In this document: positions 9,282 to 15,470 of the stretch, piece by piece
Layout of the letters: each line of letters begins with the position of its first letter
Position numbering within the stretch: the stretch's first letter is position 1
DNA from: Thiotrichales bacterium
GTDB taxonomy: Bacteria; Pseudomonadota; Gammaproteobacteria; J044
Direction: 5' to 3'
DNA: 16,607 bases
Assembly: GCA_024762895.1 (NCBI GenBank)
Contig: JANTGN010000038.1
Coordinates: 1-16,607 of the forward strand
The notes under the pieces: generated by a model
Seen by the model: only the letters and a program-made list of their open reading frames with translations
Databases searched by the model: none
Told to the model about the DNA's origin: nothing
Translations under genes and position numbers: made by a program

Positions 9282-9300
9282 TCCTGTAACTTATACAGGA
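9282..9300. promoter_or_regulatory. Inverted repeat over the fleQ -10 region (possible operator)
   Basis: TCCTGTA and TACAGGA are perfect 7-bp inverted arms separated by 5 bases. The dyad covers the -10 hexamer and the expected start of the fleQ promoter, a classic place for a repressor. The CTG-to-CAG spacing is 9, one short of the LexA pattern, and it resembles neither CRP/Vfr nor FleQ sites. It could also fold as a small hairpin at the 5' end of the message. Confidence 0.5.
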
Positions 9301-9317
9301 TTTTTTACAGATGTCAA
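9290..9317 (-). promoter_or_regulatory. Sigma-70-type promoter of fleQ
   Basis: On the minus strand, TTGACA (a perfect -35, at 9312-9317) is followed after 16 bases by TATAAG (5 of 6 of the -10, at 9290-9295). The predicted start is near 9283, about 26 nt before the ATG. This agrees with fleQ standing at the top of the hierarchy and being transcribed independently of sigma-54. The -35 begins 14 bases after the stop codon of the upstream gene. Confidence 0.7.
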
Positions 9318-9331
9318 AAAAATGGCGGGTT

Positions 9332-9862
9332 TTATGTGCTGCCTCTCTTGCGGGCGACCAGACGGCGATGCTGACGAAAGATAAAACGTGATAACAGATC
9401 CCTGAAGTTTTCCGTGAGCTCCTCAAAATGAACGATATTGGGGTCATTCTGATCGACAATACCGGGCAACAGGAGAGGCTGTGGAAATCGAGGATTGAGA
9501 TAGAGCGAAAGCTCTACCCATTGCCCTGGGGTCACTGTGGGCTCACCCCGCCACTCCAGGGCATACTCATTGAACCGGACCTGTACCTCCTGAGGGGGTG
9601 GATTGGCCCTGGAGGCCAGTTCCATCAGCATATCCAGCACCAGGTCTACCTTGTTTTCGAGACGTTGTATCTCCAGTCGCAGTTCATCCGTCTCATCGGA
9701 CTCCAACGCCATTGATTCCATGGAAGCCAGGCTACGTAAGATGCCTTCATTATGCAGACCACTGGATTCCAGATGAAAGTTATCCGGCTTCTTGTTCAGG
9801 ACACGTATGCCAAATGGCAGGCTTTGTTCATAACAGAGGGATTGTTCAAGTAGATCACCCAT
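9332..9862 (-). CDS. Divergent PilZ-like protein with coiled-coil helix
   Basis: A 176-residue cytoplasmic protein without signal peptide or membrane segment. Residues 1-42 are a variable leader with LPFGIRVLN. Residues 43-86 form a long charged helix with heptad spacing (DELRLEIQRLENKVDLVLDM), a likely oligomerisation coil. Residues 92-150 look like a small beta barrel (VQVRFNEYALEWRG, WVELSLYLNP), and a C-terminal helix ends in RFIFRQHRRLVARKR. That plan and ending match PilZ-family proteins found next to fliS/fleQ in gammaproteobacteria and, as I recall, the tetrameric PilZ protein XC6012 of Xanthomonas. The canonical RxxxR and D/NxSxxG c-di-GMP motifs are not visible in their usual places, so ligand binding is doubtful. 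ATG at 9862 with TGGAG upstream. A role in controlling flagellar assembly or FleQ is only inferred from position. Confidence 0.6.
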   Translation of the reverse strand: MGDLLEQSLCYEQSLPFGIRVLNKKPDNFHLESSGLHNEGILRSLASMESMALESDETDELRLEIQRLENKVDLVLDMLMELASRANPPPQEVQVRFNEYALEWRGEPTVTPGQWVELSLYLNPRFPQPLLLPGIVDQNDPNIVHFEELTENFRDLLSRFIFRQHRRLVARKRGST

Positions 9863-9898
9863 GGCTTAACTCCAGGTTCAGCTCATAGATGACAGTAT

Positions 9899-9926
9899 GG
9901 CCTATCAGGATTTTCCCTGATAGGCC
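9899..9926 (-). other. Perfect 11-bp stem-loop over the fliT stop codon
   Basis: GGCCTATCAGG and CCTGATAGGCC are exact inverted arms around a 6-base loop. The fliT-like stop codon (9905-9907) lies inside one arm. No T-run follows on either strand, so it is not a standard intrinsic terminator. In RNA it would be a stable structure between fliT and the PilZ-like gene, possibly an mRNA end-protecting or processing element. Confidence 0.6.
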
Positions 9927-10198
9927 TTGACGGCGTCCAGCCCGGTACGGGTCTGCTTGATACTGGCACCTAGTTCATCACGGCCTTGCTGAACCAGGGC
10001 AGTAATGGATTCATTCACGGACAGTATTCGCTCCAGGTCTTCACGCGTGGCTTGCCCATTAGCAGGATGATTCAAGACCCGTTCTAACTCAGCGTGCCAG
10101 GCGACCAGGGCATCTATTGTCTTCTCATCGATGCCTACACTGGAATCGGTCAATAACTCTTGTCCACTGACAGCGAGTTGCTGCAAGGTAGATGACAT
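9905..10198 (-). CDS. fliT: FliT-like flagellar export chaperone
   Basis: A 97-residue, all-helical, acidic protein without signal or membrane segments. The second half (LERILSVNESITALVQQGRDEL, then a KQTRTGLDAVKAYQGKS ending) matches the FliT pattern, in which a conserved Asn-containing helix is followed by an Arg-x-x-Leu helix and a short C-terminal stretch ending in AY-G. FliT-type proteins are chaperones for the cap protein FliD, and in enterics they also inhibit FlhDC. The place directly after fliS, with only 6 bp between them, fits. FliT proteins are very divergent, and some relatives are annotated only as hypothetical flagellar proteins, so the family call leans on context and the C-terminal pattern. 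The stop codon lies within a strong stem-loop. Confidence 0.7.
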   Translation of the reverse strand: MSSTLQQLAVSGQELLTDSSVGIDEKTIDALVAWHAELERVLNHPANGQATREDLERILSVNESITALVQQGRDELGASIKQTRTGLDAVKAYQGKS

Positions 10199-10204
10199 CG
10201 GGTA

Positions 10205-10597
10205 TTACTGTTTCAGGTTCGCTGGAATCTCGTCCCATCCCGATTTGATCTTACGGATCAGATCGGCGACCTCGTCGAGCATCTCCACATCATCCTTAAG
10301 ATTTGCCTCCATCAAACGACTGGCCATGTATTCATAAAGATCATCCAGGTTCATGGCGATCTGGCCACCAGCATCCTTGTTGAGGCTGTGGCGTAGTCCT
10401 TCAATAATCGTAATGGCTGAACTAATGCGCTCACCCTTCACGGCTACATCCTTTTGCTGCATCGCCCCTTTCGCAATAGCGATACGATCCAGGGCGCCAT
10501 CCATGAGCATCTGTATCAGTCGATGCGGATTCGCATCCATGACTTCTGCGTTTACCCCAGCATTCTTGTACTCGTTCATTGCACTGTTCATATTCAT
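10205..10597 (-). CDS. fliS: Flagellin export chaperone FliS
   Basis: FliS binds the C-terminal helix of flagellin in the cytoplasm, preventing early polymerisation and delivering it to FlhA for export. The 130 residues match the family length. Diagnostic features are the N-terminal YKNAGVNAEVMDANPHRLIQMLMDGALDRI segment (about 10-39), in which P-x-x-L-I-x-M-L-x-x-G is conserved, and the NLDDLYEYMASRLMEANLKDD region (about 83-103). The ATG at 10597 has AAGGA immediately upstream. fliD lies 27 bp before and the FliT-like gene 6 bp after, so fliD-fliS-fliT probably share one transcript from the sigma-54 promoter in front of fliD. Confidence 0.97.
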   Translation of the reverse strand: MNMNSAMNEYKNAGVNAEVMDANPHRLIQMLMDGALDRIAIAKGAMQQKDVAVKGERISSAITIIEGLRHSLNKDAGGQIAMNLDDLYEYMASRLMEANLKDDVEMLDEVADLIRKIKSGWDEIPANLKQ

Positions 10598-10624
10598 TAT
10601 CCTTTCACTCCAATAGTAAGCAGG

Positions 10625-12112
10625 TTACTTATTCGAATTATTAGAGAAATCCAGCGTGGCTAACTGGCTGGTTATAAAATTACTGGTCGACTGTAAACCG
10701 GATAACAACGTATCCAGCGCAGAATACTTCTTAACCAGGGATGCCTCGAGTAGTGTGAGACGTGCATCAAGCGCATCACGATCATCGAAAATTTGGTCAA
10801 TACCGGACCTGAGACTATCCTGGCGGCTATTAATTGTTCCCCCTGGCCCCAGGTATGAGTCTGCAACGGTGTCAATTGCCTCGCCTGCCGCATTGGCAAA
10901 TGCAATCACACCCTCAAAATTACTATCCAGTGCTTCACTAAGAGTCGCACTGTCGATACTCAGCTTTCCATCTGCACCGGTCTTGATACCCAGATCAACG
11001 AAAGTCGTGATTGCTGCGGCATCATCGCCAAACTGGGTAATAATCTGGTTTCGCATAGTAGATTTTAATCCACGGACCAGGCTATCACCTGTAAGGACAC
11101 TGGCCTCCTGGGTGTCAGGATTATATTTACTCAGGGTATCCAGGTTTTCTATCAGGGTATTAAAGGCCTCGACAAAACCGGTTAAGGCATTTGTTGCACT
11201 TCCCTCATCCAGGTTCACACCGACTGAAACGGGTGCTTCAGAGATTTTTTTCACATCCAGAGTTACCCCTGGGAGTGCTTCAGAGAAGGTATTAGTCGCA
11301 GAGCTGATGTCCAGACCATTAAGGGTTATCTCTGCATCCTGAGCTATGACCGTCTGTTCCATATTGGTTATGGGTGTGCCGCCGTTAAAGTCATAGGCGA
11401 AACCAGACAGATCACCAGACGAACTTGTCGTTGAAATATTGAGACCATTTTCCAGGCCAGAATCGTCCGATGTCACCAGAAGGCGGTAAGCACTACCATC
11501 ATTGACGATAACGGCGGTTGCTCCAAAATCGGCATCATTGATCGCATCACGAATACCTTCCAATGTATTGTTTGAGCTATCGATGGTAATAGTCGTTGCG
11601 GTTTTATCAGGATTAGCAGTAAATCCGGTATATTCAGTCGTCTCAGTTGTGGTTCCACCGCCAGGGCCGCCACCGCCACCGCCACCGCCACCGCCACCAG
11701 TGGTAGTCGTTGTATATTCTTTTGTTCCAAAGGTGAATGTCAAAGTACCCTCACCGATGAAACTTGTTAGATCTGAAACGCCTGCAGCTGCAAGCGCATC
11801 ATTCGTTGCAAGCTGATTAACCGCTATTGAGTAAGCGGCAACATTAGCCGACTCATCGACAGAAACACCTAGCACTGAAGTATCAGATGATCGAGCAGTC
11901 CGACCTTCAGTCAGTTCTTTAAGTGGATCCAGGGTAAACTGGAGATCAGCAAGTGCACTGGATAGTGTGCCAAAAGCAGAAAGCTCCGCCTGGAGCTCGA
12001 ATTCTTTTTTATCTAAGCGAGTTTCAACAGGCACACGCTCGGCATTCAGCAGATTATCAACCAGCGAATTCAGATCCAGACCTGAACCAACGCCTAGTGA
12101 ACTGATTGCCAT
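10625..12112 (-). CDS. fliD: Flagellar filament cap protein FliD (HAP2)
   Basis: FliD forms the pentameric or hexameric cap at the filament tip and folds incoming flagellin. The 495 residues begin with the standard AISSLGVGSGLDLNSLVDNL motif and end in a coiled C-terminal helix (residues about 430-490), both needed for oligomerisation. A flagellin-IN-type repeat is visible at about 175-235. Residues 139-153 are a run of 11 Gly, Pro and 3 Gly, flanked on both sides by Thr-rich segments and encoded by tandem CCGCCA hexamers; it interrupts the exposed middle domain. The ATG at 12112 has AGGAG at an ideal distance. A consensus sigma-54 promoter lies at 12180-12196. fliS follows after 27 bp. Confidence 0.97.
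   Translation of the reverse strand: MAISSLGVGSGLDLNSLVDNLLNAERVPVETRLDKKEFELQAELSAFGTLSSALADLQFTLDPLKELTEGRTARSSDTSVLGVSVDESANVAAYSIAVNQLATNDALAAAGVSDLTSFIGEGTLTFTFGTKEYTTTTTGGGGGGGGGGGPGGGTTTETTEYTGFTANPDKTATTITIDSSNNTLEGIRDAINDADFGATAVIVNDGSAYRLLVTSDDSGLENGLNISTTSSSGDLSGFAYDFNGGTPITNMEQTVIAQDAEITLNGLDISSATNTFSEALPGVTLDVKKISEAPVSVGVNLDEGSATNALTGFVEAFNTLIENLDTLSKYNPDTQEASVLTGDSLVRGLKSTMRNQIITQFGDDAAAITTFVDLGIKTGADGKLSIDSATLSEALDSNFEGVIAFANAAGEAIDTVADSYLGPGGTINSRQDSLRSGIDQIFDDRDALDARLTLLEASLVKKYSALDTLLSGLQSTSNFITSQLATLDFSNNSNK
11654..11698. repeat. Hexanucleotide microsatellite encoding polyglycine in fliD
   Basis: Plus-strand CCGCCA occurs five times exactly in tandem (11667-11696), bordered by related GGT/GGC/GGA glycine codons. 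In the fliD frame it encodes alternating GGT GGC glycines. Each unit is two codons, so gain or loss of a unit keeps the frame and changes only linker length. Such tracts slip during replication. Confidence 0.9.
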
Positions 12113-12139
12113 AACGTACTCCTAAAAATGAATGAAGTG

Positions 12140-12170
12140 TCGGGGATATGACAGATTGCCATATCCCCGA
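12140..12170 (-). promoter_or_regulatory. Perfect stem-loop at the predicted 5' end of the fliD mRNA
   Basis: TCGGGGATATG and CATATCCCCGA are exact 11-bp inverted arms around a 9-base loop. In the DNA the arms extend by four more pairs (12135-12138 with 12171-12174) past a one-base bulge. With the sigma-54 -12 cytosine at 12181, transcription should start near 12169, almost exactly at the foot of the hairpin. No T-run follows, so termination is unlikely. A 5'-terminal hairpin of this kind can protect mRNA or affect translation. Confidence 0.7.
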
Positions 12171-12179
12171 ACTTCTAAA

Positions 12180-12196
12180 AGCAACAGCCGTGCCAG
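12180..12196 (-). promoter_or_regulatory. Consensus sigma-54 promoter of fliD
   Basis: The minus strand reads CTGGCACGGCTGTTGCT, matching every specified position of the bacterial sigma-54 consensus YTGGCACGRNNNTTGCW. It starts at the base after the flaG stop codon. The predicted start is near 12169 and the leader about 57 nt. It separates fliD-fliS-fliT from the sigma-28 fliC-flaG unit. Activation by FleQ is expected, since fliD belongs to the FleQ class in Pseudomonas. Confidence 0.9.
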
Positions 12197-12613
12197 CTAC
12201 ACCTTTTCGGCAAGACCAGTAGTCGCAACCCCACCAGCATCCACCAGGTTCATTGCCAGGTCCAGAACCTCCTCGGGAGGAATCTGGCGAACCACTTCCT
12301 GTGTCTCCGAGTCGAAGACAGTGATAATCGTTCTGCCACTGTCTTCGTCGACCGCAAAACTCAGGTCTCTACCCATAGACTGAAAATGATCGTTGATGTC
12401 TTCAACGGCCTTTTCCACCTTTTCCTGCTCTTCGGGTAAAAGTGGTGTTTCTTCAGTCACGGGCTGTGATTGTGCCTGTCCTGTTTCTGGTAATGCATTT
12501 GCTGATTCGACATCTTGTCGTTCAGCCGGCTGGGGGTTAGCGCCGCCCAGAGGCTGCGCCTGATATGCCGGTTTTGCCGGGCCTGCTGCAACGCTGGAAA
12601 CAATTTCTTTCAT
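12197..12613 (-). CDS. flaG: FlaG family protein
   Basis: FlaG is a small protein encoded between flagellin and cap genes in polarly flagellated bacteria; its loss gives longer filaments in some species, so it is thought to limit filament length. The 138 residues fall into a disordered Pro/Gln/Ala-rich N-terminal half (1-65) and a conserved C-terminal domain (about 66-130) with DINDHFQSMGRDLSFAVDED, SGRTIITVFDSET and VVRQIPPEEVLDLA, the FlaG signature. There is no signal peptide. The ATG at 12613 has TAGGAG upstream. It lies 101 bp after fliC, past a hairpin that may reduce read-through, and is probably co-transcribed with fliC from the sigma-28 promoter. Confidence 0.95.
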   Translation of the reverse strand: MKEIVSSVAAGPAKPAYQAQPLGGANPQPAERQDVESANALPETGQAQSQPVTEETPLLPEEQEKVEKAVEDINDHFQSMGRDLSFAVDEDSGRTIITVFDSETQEVVRQIPPEEVLDLAMNLVDAGGVATTGLAEKV

Positions 12614-12636
12614 AACGTCACACTCCTATAAGCGTC

Positions 12637-12670
12637 AAAAGGCGCCAGGCCCCGGATGAACTCCGGAGCC
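12637..12670 (-). terminator. Hairpin between fliC and flaG (partial terminator or attenuator)
   Basis: On the minus strand GGCTCCGGA and TCCGGGGCC pair over 9 bp (one G-U) around a 5-base loop (12648-12670). A short TTTT follows only after TGGCGCC (12637-12640), so termination is probably incomplete. It would give high fliC and lower flaG message, or protect the fliC 3' end. Confidence 0.5.
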
Positions 12671-12714
12671 AGACACTTCCCAATTATGAGATTACCTTTC
12701 AAGCGCTCACCTCA

Positions 12715-13941
12715 TTACTGGAGCAGGGCAAGCACGTTCTGTGGCAGGGCATTGGCCTGGGACAGCACCGAGATGCCCGCCTGCTGCAGGATCTGATTAC
12801 GAGTCAGTTCCGCAGTCTCGGCCGCAAAATCCGCGTCACGGATACGTGAACGAGAGGCCGACAGGTTCTCGGAGGTGATTTCCAGGTTCGCGATGGTAGA
12901 TTCGAAACGAGTCTGAACCGAACCCAGCTCTGAACGCAGGGTGTTAACCTGAGTCAGCGCACCGTCTACCGCAGCAATGGTCTGGTAAGAGTTGGCTCGG
13001 GTAGTCACATCAATCTCGGTCAGATCAATCTGGTCTGAAGTAACCGCAGTGGCACCGAAAATATCAACGGTAGTAGCGGCTGCATCGTCAAGAGTCACCA
13101 CACCACCGGTAACATCAAATAGTGGCGTACCTGTATTGTTCTCTTCGAACTTACCATTAATTACGATGGTGGTTTCGCCGGTATCATCAACTCGAAGAGA
13201 GGCCTTCAAACCAGCATCCGCAACATCCGTATCAGTTGATGCCCCGATTGCAGTATTGATTACGCGGACTGCATCATCAAGTGTCGATACGCCAGTCATG
13301 TCTGCAGTAACAACATCAGTGGTCCCATCCCCATCAACAGTAATTACAACATCAGTAATACCACCCGTGGCAAAACCAACGTCATTGATCTCTGTCTGCG
13401 TCAGGCCATCTCCGCCCACTGCCTCTGACGCACCCAACTGATCAGTACGGGAATCAACGCCACTTACCGCAATGGTCTGGCCCTGGTTGGCACCCACCTG
13501 GAAGAACAGATCGGTCAGACTGCCGTCAAGAACCTTCTGGCCGTTAAAGTCGGTTGCAATTGCAACGCGGCTGATTTCAGAAATCAGCTGCTGGACTTCG
13601 TTGTCGATGGCCTGTCGGTCAGAAGCAGAATTGGTGTCGTTAGCAGACTGAACGGCCAGTTCACGCATACGCTGCAGGGAATCACCGACACTGGCGAGGG
13701 CGCCTTCAGCAGTCTGGGCAAATGAAATACCGTCATTGGCGTTACGAATCGCCTGGTTAAGTCCATTGATCTGAGTAGAAAAGCGTTCTGAAATGGCAAG
13801 ACCTGCTGCGTCGTCTTTCGCACTATTAATACGTAGACCGGAAGACAGGCGTTGCAGAGAGGTCGCCAGGTCACTCTGAGAAGAATTCAGGTTTCTCTGA
13901 GCCGTCAGCGACGGGATGTTGGTATTGATAATCTGAGGCAT
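12715..13941 (-). CDS. fliC: Flagellin FliC
   Basis: The filament subunit, exported through the flagellum and polymerised under the FliD cap. The 408 residues have the conserved N-terminal D0/D1 domain (PQIINTNIPSLTAQRNLN, then LQRLSSGLRINSAKDDAAGLAI; residues 1-165) and C-terminal D1/D0 domain (about 315-408, ending in ISVLSQANALPQNVLALLQ, the FliS-binding helix). The middle (about 170-310) is variable, acidic, rich in Thr, Asp and Val with very few Lys and no Cys. The ATG at 13941 has GGAGATAT upstream. A sigma-28 promoter lies about 85-110 bp upstream. It is the only flagellin gene in the window. Confidence 0.98.
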   Translation of the reverse strand: MPQIINTNIPSLTAQRNLNSSQSDLATSLQRLSSGLRINSAKDDAAGLAISERFSTQINGLNQAIRNANDGISFAQTAEGALASVGDSLQRMRELAVQSANDTNSASDRQAIDNEVQQLISEISRVAIATDFNGQKVLDGSLTDLFFQVGANQGQTIAVSGVDSRTDQLGASEAVGGDGLTQTEINDVGFATGGITDVVITVDGDGTTDVVTADMTGVSTLDDAVRVINTAIGASTDTDVADAGLKASLRVDDTGETTIVINGKFEENNTGTPLFDVTGGVVTLDDAAATTVDIFGATAVTSDQIDLTEIDVTTRANSYQTIAAVDGALTQVNTLRSELGSVQTRFESTIANLEITSENLSASRSRIRDADFAAETAELTRNQILQQAGISVLSQANALPQNVLALLQ

Positions 13942-14024
13942 TTTTATATCTCCTTAATTGGGATAGAAACTCCGCTTTGGCGGCTCATCAGGCCCGAAAG
14001 CCTTACAATGTATCTACGCCCTAT

Positions 14025-14051
14025 GTATCGACCCCCTTTGGAGATACTTTA
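14025..14051 (-). promoter_or_regulatory. Sigma-28 (FliA) promoter of fliC
   Basis: On the minus strand, TAAAGTAT (7 of 8 matches to TAAAGTTT, at 14044-14051) is followed after exactly 11 bases by GTCGATAC (6 of 8 matches to GCCGATAA, at 14025-14032). Spacing is canonical. The predicted start is near 14018, about 75 nt before the fliC ATG. Flagellin is the standard FliA-dependent late gene. Confidence 0.85.
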
Positions 14052-14215
14052 GACCCTGATGAAAAGTTTTTACATTTTTTATTATTTATTAATAATTACA
14101 AATAGTTATGCATGTTTTTAATTGACTTTACCCTAAGACCAGCCTTGTACTAAAGTTTGAATGAATCCCCCTTTTCTATACCAAAGAACAATATTTCCTG
14201 ACTGGACTGATAAAC

Positions 14216-14239
14216 AAAAAAGCCTCCTAAAAAGGAGGC
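14216..14239 (-). terminator. Intrinsic terminator after flgL
   Basis: On the minus strand GCCTCCT and AGGAGGC pair perfectly over 7 bp around TTTT and are followed directly by six T residues. It lies 24 bp after the flgL stop codon, so it closes the flgKL transcript and isolates fliC. Confidence 0.93.
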
Positions 14240-14262
14240 CCGTTAATGAGTACAGAATGAAT

Positions 14263-15468
14263 CTAGCGTAAAAAGTTAAACAGGGACAGCCCCTGAACCT
14301 GAATATAGGTCTGCTGTGCGGCCTGTAAACCGGTCATCTGTAGCTGAAACTGGCTGATGGCCTCGGCATAGTCCAGGTCCTCAATCGCAGACTTAACTGT
14401 CTCGAGTTGCAGGGTCATCCCTTCATTAATATTGGCCTGGTCATCCAGGGCATTCATCCTGGATCCAATAATGGACCGTATACGAGACACGTTATCCAGG
14501 TCATGATCCAGGTTACTTAGGCCATGTCCCAGCTCTGTATGCAGCTGGGCCCTGACCACGGCGTCGGAACTGCCAGATTCCAGGGCATCAATTATATTTT
14601 GATAGGTCTCAAATATCGACTGATTGGAACTCGGCTCAACCGTGAAGGTATCACCCGTTGCCGGGCTCCCCTCGATCCTTACCTGAGCACCCTGAAAACT
14701 GATTTCTGTACCACCTTGATAGGGTTGAGGGCCACTGTTATAACCCAGGCTCCCGGTAACCACATAGGTATCCGGCGCCGTGAAGGTAATGGTATAGGTA
14801 TCGGCATTGGCCTGCCAGATAGCGGGATCCGTAACCGTGCCCACATCAATAATGCCAGTTCCGGTATTGGTTGCGGAAGCCGATGACGTAAAAGTGCCAT
14901 TGCCGTTAAGGATATTATTGAACACCTCGCTACCAGGATCGCCTGCTGCTATCTGGCGTACCGGGCTGACCTGTACAAACCGCTGACTATCATCGCCCTG
15001 ATAGGTGACCACTCCATTGCTATCAGCGCTAAAAGCCTGTGTATCCGATCTAAATCCTGCAAACAGGTATTCGCCATTGGCATCGCGCGTATTCGCCAGG
15101 GCAATCATCTCATCCCGGAGCTGGCGGATTTCTGCCGCAATAGCGGCCCGGCTTTCTGGCACCTGAGAATCATTGTTACCCTGTACGACTAGTTCGCGCA
15201 CTCGTTGTAGATTGGTCACTACAGAATCCAGCGCCGTCTCTTCAGCGCTGAGTTTTTGCTGAACCCTGTCATTATTTCGTTGGAACTGGTTATTAACGGC
15301 AAGTGCCGTGGACAACTCCAGAGACTGTACAGCCCCGGAGGGATCATCGGCCGGTGACAGAATTCGTTTACCCGAGCTGATCTGTAACTGGGTCTTTCCC
15401 AACTTTTGCTGACCATCCAGTATGGAGTTCACACCCTGGCGATAGATCTCTGATGTAGATACTCTCAT
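14263..15468 (-). CDS. flgL: Flagellar hook-filament junction protein FlgL (HAP3)
   Basis: FlgL forms the second junction layer between hook and filament. The 401 residues show the flagellin-like N-terminal helix pair (MRVSTSEIYRQGVNSILDGQ, QISSGKRILSPADDPSGAVQ; residues 1-95) and the C-terminal helix ending in QTYIQVQGLSLFNFLR. The middle contains a beta-rich module (about 224-280; ITFTAPDTYVVTG, FQGAQVRIEGSPATGDTFTV) resembling two modules in the neighbouring FlgK. The ATG at 15468 has a strong AAGGAG, and the flgK stop lies just 2 bp upstream, so the pair is translationally coupled. A strong terminator follows. Confidence 0.97.
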   Translation of the reverse strand: MRVSTSEIYRQGVNSILDGQQKLGKTQLQISSGKRILSPADDPSGAVQSLELSTALAVNNQFQRNNDRVQQKLSAEETALDSVVTNLQRVRELVVQGNNDSQVPESRAAIAAEIRQLRDEMIALANTRDANGEYLFAGFRSDTQAFSADSNGVVTYQGDDSQRFVQVSPVRQIAAGDPGSEVFNNILNGNGTFTSSASATNTGTGIIDVGTVTDPAIWQANADTYTITFTAPDTYVVTGSLGYNSGPQPYQGGTEISFQGAQVRIEGSPATGDTFTVEPSSNQSIFETYQNIIDALESGSSDAVVRAQLHTELGHGLSNLDHDLDNVSRIRSIIGSRMNALDDQANINEGMTLQLETVKSAIEDLDYAEAISQFQLQMTGLQAAQQTYIQVQGLSLFNFLR

Positions 15469-15470
15469 CG

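Larger units (their letters stand above)
13942..14262. other. Intergenic region between flgL and fliC
   Basis: This is the only gene-free stretch above 300 bp. It holds the flgL terminator (14216-14239), a very A/T-rich block (about 14060-14120) that may act as an UP element or a binding site for a nucleoid protein, the sigma-28 promoter of fliC (14025-14051), and a fliC leader of about 75 nt with two small G/C hairpins near 13976-14002. No protein-coding frame or RNA gene is convincing here. Confidence 0.8.

Noticed and set aside
9282..9300. LexA (SOS) box in front of fleQ
   Set aside because: CTG and CAG are separated by 9 bases rather than 10, and the centre is not the usual alternating TA run.
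9282..9306. Plus-strand hairpin followed by six T, like an intrinsic terminator
   Set aside because: There is no plus-strand gene to terminate. The dyad is better explained by its position over the fleQ -10, although blocking antisense transcription cannot be excluded.
12140..12170. Intrinsic terminator of flaG
   Set aside because: The stem is strong but is followed by ACTTCATTC rather than a T-run, and it lies downstream of the fliD promoter.
14152..14180. Plus-strand TAAAGTTT resembling a perfect sigma-28 -35 box
   Set aside because: No GCCGATAA-like element follows at 11 bases and no plus-strand gene lies downstream.
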